DNA from: Bacteriovorax stolpii
GTDB taxonomy: Bacteria; Bdellovibrionota; Bacteriovoracia; Bacteriovoracales; Bacteriovoracaceae
Assembly: GCA_945883845.1 (NCBI GenBank)
Contig: CAMCYI010000012.1
Span: 57,921-121,920, forward strand
DNA length: 64,000 nt
Reading direction: 5' to 3'
Below are positions 44,168-53,050 of the stretch, one piece after another (within the stretch, counting starts at the first letter, position 1; every line of letters starts with the position of its first letter). The notes under the pieces were generated by a model that did no database searches, had not been told where the DNA came from, and worked only from the letters and a program-made list of their open reading frames with translations. The translations under genes were made by a program, and so were the position numbers.

Positions 44168-47083
44168 ATGAAAAGATTTAAACTTTCTCCTTTAGTAACG
44201 GCGGTGCTGATCATCGAACTCGCTGTTGCCCCTACACTCGCCCAAGCGCAAGGTGCAGATGTAATCATGGGAGCTTTGAACTCTACACTTCAGGCCTACT
44301 CACAAGCACAAGGGATGCAGGCGAATACTTCTGTCGATTTAACTCTCTTCAATCAACAGAAGACACCACAAAACGATGATAAGTATTTTACCCTCGCTAA
44401 TATGTCGAAGATCCCAGGACTTCTTCAATACATGCAGAGCAAAGGTCTTAATCCTCAGCAACTTCAGTGTGCAACTTTAAGAACATCACTTCATGAAATC
44501 AAATTCGATGGTTGTTCTGCTACTCCTTCTCAGATTGGTGTGAACTTCCAGAGTGCCGGTGCTCAAGCAGATGAATTCCGTAAACAGTACGAAGACATCG
44601 CTAAGGTTTACCGTAACTACGCGCTCGAAAGTACAGGACAAGGCCAGGCGTTCGGTGTTGGTTGTATGAAGAATGCCATGCAGATTCTCACAGGTTTCTT
44701 TAACTACCGCATGAACGAGCTCGATAAACTGACTTCTGATATCGATGCAGCAACTAACAAATTTAAAGAAGATGCTCGCGCTGATATGAACGCGATTGAA
44801 GAAAACACAGCAGTTCTTGATGGTGGCAGAGGCGAACTTGCCAGCACAGTAACAACCCGTCGCCCTGACCTCTTCGAGTTCGGCAAACGTTTTGACAATG
44901 CTGAATGTAAGTCGATGTTCCCGCTTGATACATTTAACAAGAATGGTCGCAGTGGTGGTTTGAATAAGATCAACCAAGACCTTAAAGATCGTATGGGTCA
45001 GACTGATGGTAAGTACTCAGGTGAGTCTTATACAGCTGCTCATGAACTCATTTTGAATGACATTAATAGTCTCGCTGATAAAGTTAAAAACCAGGTCGGG
45101 CTCGATTTTAACAAGATCGCTGCCAGTCCAAACGGGTACAGTAGCTTCGTTGGAGATCTCCAAAGAAACGTTTCTTCTTCAGAAGGAATTCAATCAGTCC
45201 TTAACGGTTCATTCTTTTCAGATATCCAAAGTGCTTACGCGACTTCTAACAGACCACTCCAGGATGAGTTCTCTCTCCTCGCAGGTGAGCTTGGTGGTTC
45301 AGCTACAAAAGCTCTTCAGTTAACACAGAACTCTGATGCCGGTGGTTTTGAAGAAGAATTGACGACAATCAAGAACAACATTCAGAACAACTGCTTGAAG
45401 GGTTCTCTCTCGGGCTCGAATTCTATTTCGAACATCATGTCCCGCATGGATACAAATCAATCTTCAAGCTACGCCATGAAGAACGCTTCAAACATCAAGC
45501 CAAGAATTCAGCAGATCATCAATAATCCTTCCACAAGTGTTGAGAAAAAAATCGAGCTCCTTCAGGCACTCGATGCTGAAACAGGTAACCGTTACTTCAT
45601 CGTGATGGATAACAGCTATGAATACACAGAAGTTGTGAATGAAGGCACGAAACAAACACGCTCAGTGAGAGTAGAAGCAACGAACAGCAACACTCCTGGC
45701 CGTTACTTCACAAACATGATTAAAAACTGTCAGGCCCAGTTCGTAGCGAACAACCTGAACAACAAAATGTCCGGATCGGACGCCATCGCACGCATCAGAG
45801 CACTGAGAGCAAACTACACGAGACAGAAACAAACTCTAGCGAACAACATGTTCAACGAAGTTCGTAAGAAACTCATTAACTGCTCTAGTCCTGCGAAAGC
45901 TAATAACTCAGTTGCCGGTTCATGTACTCCAGCTGCTTTCAATCCTTCGTCCGACGGATTCTGCGCCAACGGTGCTTTCGACTGTTCTAACAAAATGAAG
46001 AAGTGTAATGCTTCTGCTCAAAAATTCGTCGACGAAATCAAAGCCGACAGAACTGCACGCGTGAACAACTATAAGAACCGCACTGAAGTTTTCCGAGCCG
46101 GCGTAAACAACCTTTTCGAAACTGCCCGTCAGATGTTCGCTGCCCAGGGCGGAATCCTGAACGGTGTCTTCGGTGCCGGCTACTCTGCTCCACAAGGTGT
46201 AGAAACTCAGCCAGCTGATTCTGAAAAATATATCGAGCTCCTCAGAACAGCGACTTCATCGTCACCAGATGGCGCTCTCCTCCTCGAAGATCCACAAGCT
46301 ATTGCGAACATGCTCAAGCGTAACATCGCTAAGCTCAAAGAAAGTGTTGAAGCTCAACAACGCGAGATCATCGAAGGTAACAACTCGCCACTAAAAGCTC
46401 ACCTTGCTAACACTCAACGTATTTACGACGATGTTGCCAAACAAGCTGGTGACTTCGCTCGGATGTGTGCTCAGGGGAAAGCGTTTTATGATAATGCTCT
46501 TCTTGAGCAGCAGAGACGTATGACTGAGTTGGGAGAGAAGAGGAATGGCCTTTGTGCGATTTACCAGGCAGGGCGAGAGTCGAATAACCCAGCTGGGTAT
46601 TGTGGTGGTAGCTTAACGGATATGATGTCTGTGGATCCTGTTGCAGTGAGAAGACTGCAGTCATTTTGCCGTCAATATAACAATAATGATGAGAATAACA
46701 ACGATACTCCAAGCAGAGTAGCTGACATTTGTGCGGATCCAAATATTACTGGTGTGGTTCAAACAAAATGTGCACAGAGAGATGCTGCAATTACGCCTCC
46801 TGCTGGGTCCACAACTCTTGCTTGTAGAGCTGGTGGAGGAACTCAAGCAGCTCCTCAAGGTTCACCAGCAAATACGCCTGCTACTAACTTGCCAGACTGT
46901 AATAGGTTCGACGCGGACATTGTTGCAAATTACAATCGACAAAGACAGGACAGCGATGAAGTTGAAGTTCCATCAGCCCCCGCCTACTGCGCAGCCGGTA
47001 ACTCAGACACGACTCGAACAGGTGACCTCTTCGGTACTGGCAGAACTTCTATCGCAGGGTCAGCAGGAGCTACTGGATTTTAA
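44168..47083 (+). CDS. Large exported helical Cys-containing protein (971 residues)
   Basis: Signal peptide LVTAVLIIELAVAPTLAQA, cut near residue 26-28. The mature protein is mostly helical and polar, with long coiled-coil-prone segments (YRMNELDKLTSDIDAATNKF, NMLKRNIAKLKESVEAQQRE, LLEQQRRMTELGEKR), scattered Cys, and a Gly/Thr/Ala-rich tail (LFGTGRTSIAGSAGATGF). The N-terminus is Gln-rich (AYSQAQGMQANTSV). No catalytic motif is visible. AAGG precedes the ATG. Codon choice changes toward less frequent codons after about 46,480. It is the first gene of a rightward cassette with the metalloprotease lipoprotein 52 nt downstream. Predicted periplasmic or secreted. Confidence 0.8.
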   Translation: MKRFKLSPLVTAVLIIELAVAPTLAQAQGADVIMGALNSTLQAYSQAQGMQANTSVDLTLFNQQKTPQNDDKYFTLANMSKIPGLLQYMQSKGLNPQQLQCATLRTSLHEIKFDGCSATPSQIGVNFQSAGAQADEFRKQYEDIAKVYRNYALESTGQGQAFGVGCMKNAMQILTGFFNYRMNELDKLTSDIDAATNKFKEDARADMNAIEENTAVLDGGRGELASTVTTRRPDLFEFGKRFDNAECKSMFPLDTFNKNGRSGGLNKINQDLKDRMGQTDGKYSGESYTAAHELILNDINSLADKVKNQVGLDFNKIAASPNGYSSFVGDLQRNVSSSEGIQSVLNGSFFSDIQSAYATSNRPLQDEFSLLAGELGGSATKALQLTQNSDAGGFEEELTTIKNNIQNNCLKGSLSGSNSISNIMSRMDTNQSSSYAMKNASNIKPRIQQIINNPSTSVEKKIELLQALDAETGNRYFIVMDNSYEYTEVVNEGTKQTRSVRVEATNSNTPGRYFTNMIKNCQAQFVANNLNNKMSGSDAIARIRALRANYTRQKQTLANNMFNEVRKKLINCSSPAKANNSVAGSCTPAAFNPSSDGFCANGAFDCSNKMKKCNASAQKFVDEIKADRTARVNNYKNRTEVFRAGVNNLFETARQMFAAQGGILNGVFGAGYSAPQGVETQPADSEKYIELLRTATSSSPDGALLLEDPQAIANMLKRNIAKLKESVEAQQREIIEGNNSPLKAHLANTQRIYDDVAKQAGDFARMCAQGKAFYDNALLEQQRRMTELGEKRNGLCAIYQAGRESNNPAGYCGGSLTDMMSVDPVAVRRLQSFCRQYNNNDENNNDTPSRVADICADPNITGVVQTKCAQRDAAITPPAGSTTLACRAGGGTQAAPQGSPANTPATNLPDCNRFDADIVANYNRQRQDSDEVEVPSAPAYCAAGNSDTTRTGDLFGTGRTSIAGSAGATGF

Positions 47084-47135
47084 AAAGCGAATCACTCGGT
47101 TTATTTCAAGCTGAAATGAGCCGATAGGAATAGTT

Positions 47136-49670
47136 ATGATAGTGGTAAGTCACCGGATGATAAAACCAATACAAAAGAGTGCTTCTCTCAGAAGCGCTCT
47201 CGTTCTCGCGGCTCTGTTCGCGCTGACTTCTTGTAATCCAACTGCAATTGATCCGAAAAGTACCCGCGACAGTGTTGTGGGGAATAACGATGGATCTATT
47301 ACGGGTGCTGCTTATATTTATCCTGAAAGTCCGTTTATTTTGAGTAATGATCGTCAAGGTCTCGATGACATCGACATTGGAGACTATGTCGATGCCGAAG
47401 CTGCCTTCATTACGGCCAACAATCAGTTGACTGCGAATTGTTCGATGAGCTTCTTCTTTAACGGAGTCGTAACTGATGAGATCAGCAATTGTTTGCGATC
47501 TTTTGGTTTAGAAACTGAATCTGTTCCATTGGCGAGACAGCCCGACAATACGTGGATTTATTCCAATGGTTCGCGCAAGTTTTACCAGGTGAATACTCTC
47601 TTTCATCTTAATAAAGGTGTGAATACGTTCTTTAGTAAGCTCGAGTTTGCTTATAAGAAAGCGCAGTCGATGGGTACGGCAGTTCCGAAATCAATTCCAT
47701 CATATCTTAAAGACTCGAAAATGTTCTGGTTCAAGGGCGTCGGTAATCTGGATGCTCAGCAATTTCAAAATAGTTTTCTTTCTTCATTTGCTTACTGTAA
47801 CTTCGATGGAAATGCTTCGTTCAGCGCTGCGGGCCCGGAACTTTGTTTCGGAAGTCTCGCCGCACACCCTAACTTTCACTTTGTGCAGGATCCCTCGGTC
47901 ATGCTCCATGAGTTAGGACATGCGATGGGCTCGATCATGCTCAATCTGCGTAACGGTACTGCCACTGGCACTCATCCATTCAGAAGTTCATTTGGTAAAT
48001 TCGGCTATAGCGAAGCTTCCGCGATTAACGAAGGTTTTGCCGATTACTTCAGTTACGTTGTGAATAAACGAACTCACTTTGCTGAGTGGTCCCTGGGAAA
48101 AACAGTCAATCAATCCCGCCCAATGTCCGAGAGAGATCCGGCCCATATTTCGGCGATCAATACGACTTCTGAAGGCCGCCTTTCATATCCACAGTATCTT
48201 TTATACGATCCGAATTTTCCGACTCAGCCATTTGAAGATGAACACTATGCTGGTCAGATCATTTCTCATTATCTCGTTGCCCTTACAGAAAACCTCAAAT
48301 CCAGTTGCAGTCTGACGTCACAATCTGACGGTGGTCATAGTCTGGCCACGTCGTACGTCATGTTGCTTTTGACTGAGACCTTTAGTGAAATCGGTGATCT
48401 TTATGCGCGCGGAGTAGATGAAGAATATACTCCTTCCTCAGGTGCCATTTACTTCAACAACCTTGATCCTTCTAATTCTTTCCTCTGGAGCAAGTATGTA
48501 AATCCGGCCACGTTCCGCAGATTCAGCCAGCTTATGGCGAAGAATATTAAAAAATATATCACTGGAAGTTTGTGCGGAAGTTTTGATCAAAACAAGTCGG
48601 AGAAGCTACTTGATGACTACGGACTTCTGCTTTTCAAGACGTACAATAATAATGGAAACAGTACGAAGTTAAGAAGCAAGACATATAATTCTGTCGTCAC
48701 TGATATTGATGCTCTTCAGCCTCTGACACTCGTGCGTGAAAACAACCGCAGAAAGAGTGTGCTCGTCTCTAAAACACTCATCGATCTCTCGTCTAAAGTA
48801 GAGGCTTCCACAACGAATCCAGTGGGCGTCTACATCATTGATAACCGCACTGACATTGAAAACCTTTTAAGTGCACTCCTCTTCAAAGGTTTCCCGGTTC
48901 CTCTCTCCAGCAACGTCGCGAGTGTTGATTACAATAACGGAAATATCAAAGTTTCTCCAGGCGAAATCGTAGGAGTTATTCCTAACTTGTACAACTCATC
49001 AAACACAACAATGTCCGGTATTCACATACTCGCAGAAGACTGGGATCACGTTTCCTACGATACATTGACTGGCAAAGTAAAACCGTGTGCCTTTGATAGC
49101 GATATCACTATTGATCAGGGCGGAGTTTCGAACGCTTCATGTACTGCGACTTCAACTGAATATACTAAGTTTACAAAAACGACAGTTGGTACCGTAGCTC
49201 CTGTGTGTCTCGTCCAGCTGGATGAAGGTGAAACAACCCGATGGGTATCGCAGAACGAATTCCGTGTGAAGCAAGGTCTTGCTCTACAGGACAAGGATTG
49301 TCTCGGTTACACATCAAGTGGAGTAAGTGATGTTGATTTCACTTACAATCCTCATGAGTGTCTCATGCGCTTCTTGCCTGGAGCAAACGACGCTTTCTTC
49401 TCAAAAATTGACTCCCGTGAAACTTATTATGAAAGCGTTGTTAAAGATCTTAGGTCACCTCAGTTCAACGTTGGTAACCTGATGCTGATGGAAGTGAACA
49501 AATGGGTCCCACCAGGCACGAAGTTCAAATGTCGCCTTCGCGTTAACTTCAGTAACTGTTCTGACTGTCATGCCGACGCTGCAGCAGCTAATGATGATTA
49601 CCAGGATTCAGATCTCATGGGTGCAAAACCCTACAAAATCCTGAACATCGATTTTGACATCAATGACTAA
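47136..49670 (+). CDS. Lipoprotein zinc metalloprotease ending in a CxxCH motif
   Basis: An 844-residue lipoprotein: signal peptide ending LFALTSC (Cys33). The protease site is HELGH (258-262) in PSVMLHELGHAMG, with the third ligand in SAINEGFADYFSYV (Glu299, about 37 residues on), the layout of thermolysin/fungalysin-type gluzincins. The C-terminal 400 residues are unassigned except FSNCSDCHADAAAA, a CxxCH motif at 808-812 that could bind a c-type haem. AGGA is 6 nt before the ATG at 47136. The last 8 nt overlap the following gene. Envelope or surface location. Confidence 0.85.
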   Translation: MIVVSHRMIKPIQKSASLRSALVLAALFALTSCNPTAIDPKSTRDSVVGNNDGSITGAAYIYPESPFILSNDRQGLDDIDIGDYVDAEAAFITANNQLTANCSMSFFFNGVVTDEISNCLRSFGLETESVPLARQPDNTWIYSNGSRKFYQVNTLFHLNKGVNTFFSKLEFAYKKAQSMGTAVPKSIPSYLKDSKMFWFKGVGNLDAQQFQNSFLSSFAYCNFDGNASFSAAGPELCFGSLAAHPNFHFVQDPSVMLHELGHAMGSIMLNLRNGTATGTHPFRSSFGKFGYSEASAINEGFADYFSYVVNKRTHFAEWSLGKTVNQSRPMSERDPAHISAINTTSEGRLSYPQYLLYDPNFPTQPFEDEHYAGQIISHYLVALTENLKSSCSLTSQSDGGHSLATSYVMLLLTETFSEIGDLYARGVDEEYTPSSGAIYFNNLDPSNSFLWSKYVNPATFRRFSQLMAKNIKKYITGSLCGSFDQNKSEKLLDDYGLLLFKTYNNNGNSTKLRSKTYNSVVTDIDALQPLTLVRENNRRKSVLVSKTLIDLSSKVEASTTNPVGVYIIDNRTDIENLLSALLFKGFPVPLSSNVASVDYNNGNIKVSPGEIVGVIPNLYNSSNTTMSGIHILAEDWDHVSYDTLTGKVKPCAFDSDITIDQGGVSNASCTATSTEYTKFTKTTVGTVAPVCLVQLDEGETTRWVSQNEFRVKQGLALQDKDCLGYTSSGVSDVDFTYNPHECLMRFLPGANDAFFSKIDSRETYYESVVKDLRSPQFNVGNLMLMEVNKWVPPGTKFKCRLRVNFSNCSDCHADAAAANDDYQDSDLMGAKPYKILNIDFDIND

Positions 49671-50226
49671 CCGTTGGGTCATCTTCTCCATCACTATTGT
49701 ATTTTCGCTTGGCCTTATTTGGGTGGGCAGACAGCTCCGAAAAATAGGAAATCGTACAGATTCATTTGAAACTTTTCTTCCGCAAAATCTTCATCCAGCG
49801 AAACTGCCGCCTCTTCCGCCGGGAGCTGCTATGGCAAACCTGGAAGTGGAAGGAAGAAAAGTCGTCGGCCCACTTCCCCGAAATGCCCATGGATCTCAAA
49901 GAAGAATTGTTCTTTCAAATAAAGTGTCGGCTCATTGGAAAGAAGATCTTGAGAAATCTCTTACCGGTCTCGCGGGTGCCACCCTTAAGGAAATCAAAAT
50001 TTCTAAACTTGACTCTTTTATATGGACTGTATCTGGACAGTCATTGAATGTTGAATCTGTCCTTATCACGATGGAAAATGCGAAAGGTGAAATCAGTAAG
50101 TTTAATGCTCTTGTCGATTCGCAAAATGGCAAAATCATTCAGACATGGAATCAACCTGTTGTTGATTCATCGAACCCTCGAGAAAATTCGGGTGTCAAAA
50201 TCGACTCACGTTATCTTCAAAACTGA
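49663..50226 (+). CDS. Bitopic membrane protein coupled to the metalloprotease
   Basis: A 187-residue protein with one N-terminal membrane helix (WVIFSITIVFSLGLIWVG) and a periplasmic or extracellular domain (about 150 residues) containing SAHWKEDLEKSLTGLAGATL and NALVDSQNGKIIQTWNQPV; the last segment resembles the small two-strand repeats of PepSY-like protease inhibitor domains, but only loosely. The ATG (49663) overlaps the TAA of the metalloprotease gene by 8 nt, so translation is coupled. It may be a chaperone, inhibitor or anchor for the protease; this is inference. Confidence 0.75.
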   Translation: MTNRWVIFSITIVFSLGLIWVGRQLRKIGNRTDSFETFLPQNLHPAKLPPLPPGAAMANLEVEGRKVVGPLPRNAHGSQRRIVLSNKVSAHWKEDLEKSLTGLAGATLKEIKISKLDSFIWTVSGQSLNVESVLITMENAKGEISKFNALVDSQNGKIIQTWNQPVVDSSNPRENSGVKIDSRYLQN

Positions 50227-50308
50227 CCAATACTCTTTTTCCTCTTCATTATTAATCCATTTGAGTCTTTCTTAAGAGTGCTCTAGCGTTGTACTGGCGG
50301 AGGTTCTC

Positions 50309-51250
50309 ATGACCACTAAGAAAACTATTCGGGGATTGAATATCGTCTTAACCGGAGCATCGAGCGGAATTGGTAAGGCCATCGCTGTCTGTCTCGCACA
50401 GGAAGGTGCTAATCTCGTTCTGGCCGCTCGAAGAGATGCGATTCTTCAGGATGTAGCGAGTGAATGCGAAGCTCACGGTGGAACTGCTTTCGCCGTTAAA
50501 ACTGATGTAACAAATTTCAGCGATATTCAGAATCTCATTGAAACTGCTTTGGAGCACCTGGGAACTATTGATGTCTGGATTAATAATGCCGGCGTACTGG
50601 CAGCTGGGGATTTTACGGATACCCCGCTCGAAGTTCATGAACAAGTTATAAAAGTAAATCTCATCGGGCCCCTTCACGGGATTTATGGAATTCTGCCTTA
50701 TTTCAAGGAACGAAATTGCGGCATCATCATCAACACTGTTTCATTGGGCGCTTTTATCCCGAATCCTTATTCTGTCGCCTACACTGCCAGCAAATTTGGT
50801 TTGCGTGGAATGGACGAGGCCTTAAGATGCGAACTTGGTCGACATCCGGAGATCCATCTCTGTGACGTCAATCCTGCATTCATTGATACACCAGGAATTT
50901 CACATGCAGCTAATTATACGGGCGCAGAACTTGTACCAGTTCCCCCACTCTATGATCCGTTCCAGGTAGCAGAAGCAGTCAAATCGCTCATTCTGAATCC
51001 GAGAGATAGTATTATGGTTGGCGGTTCTGCGAGAGCAGGGAAATTCGTTCATGCCCTGATTCCCAAAATCCTGGGAACAGGCATGGCGAAAATGGCGGAG
51101 GCCTATTTTAAGAAAGGGAAAGCGGCCAATCCAACTGAAGGCACTCTCTTCTCGTCGGCTTACACAGACCACGTAGCCAGAGGTAATAGAATGAAACGCC
51201 CATCACTTCTAAAGAAGCTCTTTACTAAGAAGTATGCCTTAGATCGCTGA
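50309..51250 (+). CDS. Short-chain dehydrogenase/reductase
   Basis: A classical SDR of 313 residues. Cofactor motif TGASSGIG (15-22), NNAG (92-95) and catalytic Ser145, Tyr158 and Lys162 (YTASK) are present. ARRD after the second strand suggests NADP(H). The C-terminus extends about 60 residues beyond the core and ends in a basic KKLFTKKYALDR, possibly membrane-associating. GGCGGAGG precedes the ATG. Substrate unknown. The 3' end overlaps metG by 12 nt. Confidence 0.9.
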   Translation: MTTKKTIRGLNIVLTGASSGIGKAIAVCLAQEGANLVLAARRDAILQDVASECEAHGGTAFAVKTDVTNFSDIQNLIETALEHLGTIDVWINNAGVLAAGDFTDTPLEVHEQVIKVNLIGPLHGIYGILPYFKERNCGIIINTVSLGAFIPNPYSVAYTASKFGLRGMDEALRCELGRHPEIHLCDVNPAFIDTPGISHAANYTGAELVPVPPLYDPFQVAEAVKSLILNPRDSIMVGGSARAGKFVHALIPKILGTGMAKMAEAYFKKGKAANPTEGTLFSSAYTDHVARGNRMKRPSLLKKLFTKKYALDR

Positions 51251-52945
51251 TGCTTTTTCTTTCAGTTTGGCATCGAGTTCTTCGATCACTTTAGGATCGA
51301 TCTTAGGCACAAGTCCCTGTGGTTCAACGTGAAGTTTAAAACCCTTGCAGAAGTAATCTTTAATTGAAGAAGTCTTGCCTTGATAAATATCTTTCACGAC
51401 TTGTGACTGATCATCTAAACCAAAATAAGAAAGAATGGATGCCGACAATTTCGGAAGATATGGAGCAAAGAATGCTCCCATCACGAGGACGTAGGCACTC
51501 GAGATAGCAATCGTTTCCTTCGCTTTCTCAGGATCGGTTTTAAATTCAGTCCACGGAGCTCTTTCAGTAATAAATTGATTCACCTTCGATCCGAGAGCTA
51601 ATAACTGCTCCTGACCTTTCTTGATTTGATATGAATCAAGTAGCTCATGATGATCTTTAATCCAATTATCAACATCTTTCAAATGAGATTCATAGAACGG
51701 TGTAAATTTATCTGCTTCCAGACCTTCCGGCCATTTCGAAGCAGAAAACTTCATCGCACGATTGATAAAATTACCAATATTGTTAGCGAGCTCTGAATTA
51801 ATTTTGAGTTCCAGACCTTTCCAGGTGAAACTCGAATCTGCAGTTTCAGGAATGAGTGAAGTCAGATAAAAGCGAAGGGCATCTGATCCAAACTGATTGA
51901 TGGCTTCTTCAGCATCAACGTACCAGCCCTTGGATTTTGAGAATTGCTTCCCTTCAAGATTTACGTATTGATTCGCAGGAAGATCAGTCACTGGATTAAC
52001 GAATCCTGTCCCCAGACTCATTACAGGGAAAATAATCGAATGGAAGATAATATTATCTTTTCCGATGAAATTTACGATGGTTGTGTCTTTATTGCCCCAC
52101 CAGTCTTTAATGTAATCTTCTTTAGATCCTGATTCTTTCAGAAATTGTTTTGTATTTGAAACGTATCCAATCGGAGCATCAAACCAGACGTAGATTTTCT
52201 TTCCTTTCGCTTCGGCCAGAGGGACATCAATTCCCCAGTCGAGGTCGCGGGTAATGGCACGATCAACCAGATTATCTTTGGTAAGTGACTCAACAAAGGG
52301 AACAACACTCTTCCGCCAGAAAGGCTTACGAGTATTAAACCATGCATGAAATTTTTCATGCATTTTAGAAAGCATGAGATACCACTGAAATGAGTCAATC
52401 GCTTTGACGTTTTTAGATCCACAAAATTTACAAACCGGCTTCAGAAGCTTGAGAGGATCAATCCACGTTCCACAACTTGGACACTCATCACCGCGAGCTT
52501 CAGCATAGTGACAAACATAACACTCACCTTCAACAAATCTGTCAGGCAGCATGTTTTTACAATCCTGACACTGAAGCTGTTGTTCCGCTTTCTTCTCAAT
52601 CAAACCTTTTTTCAGAAGATCGTTGAACCAGACAAGAGTTTCTTCTTTGTGATACTCGGCTGAAGTTTGTCCGAAAAAATCAAACTTAATATCATATTTA
52701 TCGAACAGGTCTTTGTGGGTTTTGTGCCACTGATTGACATATTCTTGATAACTAATTTTTGCTTTCTGAGCGTTCTGCATGATTGCAACACCGTGCTCAT
52801 CAGAACCACTGATATGAATCGCTTTTTCGCCTTTTAATTTTTTATGTCTTGTAAAGATATCTGAAGGTAAATAAACACCTGCAATATGCCCAAAATGGAT
52901 AGGTCCGTTAGCGTAAGGAAGAGCGGAAGTGATCAGATATTTCAT
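51239..52945 (-). CDS. metG: Methionyl-tRNA synthetase
   Basis: Class I aminoacyl-tRNA synthetase. The 568 residues contain HFGH (17-20, the HIGH motif), two zinc knuckles made of eight Cys (CQDCKN, CYVCH, CPSCG, CKFCG), the WFDAPIGYVS segment and QFSKSKG (the KMSKS loop). The C-terminal tRNA-binding domain found in E. coli MetG is absent; the protein ends shortly after the anticodon-binding helices, as in the short monomer forms. GAGG precedes the ATG. Confidence 0.97.
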   Translation of the reverse strand: MKYLITSALPYANGPIHFGHIAGVYLPSDIFTRHKKLKGEKAIHISGSDEHGVAIMQNAQKAKISYQEYVNQWHKTHKDLFDKYDIKFDFFGQTSAEYHKEETLVWFNDLLKKGLIEKKAEQQLQCQDCKNMLPDRFVEGECYVCHYAEARGDECPSCGTWIDPLKLLKPVCKFCGSKNVKAIDSFQWYLMLSKMHEKFHAWFNTRKPFWRKSVVPFVESLTKDNLVDRAITRDLDWGIDVPLAEAKGKKIYVWFDAPIGYVSNTKQFLKESGSKEDYIKDWWGNKDTTIVNFIGKDNIIFHSIIFPVMSLGTGFVNPVTDLPANQYVNLEGKQFSKSKGWYVDAEEAINQFGSDALRFYLTSLIPETADSSFTWKGLELKINSELANNIGNFINRAMKFSASKWPEGLEADKFTPFYESHLKDVDNWIKDHHELLDSYQIKKGQEQLLALGSKVNQFITERAPWTEFKTDPEKAKETIAISSAYVLVMGAFFAPYLPKLSASILSYFGLDDQSQVVKDIYQGKTSSIKDYFCKGFKLHVEPQGLVPKIDPKVIEELDAKLKEKASAI

Positions 52946-53013
52946 AGGGCCTCAAATAAGGGTATTTAGAGTGAAAACAGTCTACAAAGTAAGCTGTTTT
53001 TTGTCTTTTGATT

Positions 53014-53042
53014 TTGACAGTTCTCGCCCCCTTTTTTATTCT
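53014..53042 (+). promoter_or_regulatory. Sigma-70-type promoter of the UvrD/Rep helicase gene
   Basis: Perfect TTGACA (53014-53019), 17-bp spacer, TATTCT (53037-53042). The predicted start of transcription falls 0-2 nt from the ATG at 53051, so the transcript should be leaderless. Confidence 0.65.
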
Positions 53043-53050
53043 CTGCTTTC

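Noticed and set aside
46407..46742. Minus-strand 111-codon frame inside the 971-residue gene
   Set aside because: Antisense to a clear coding region; no start signals or family match.
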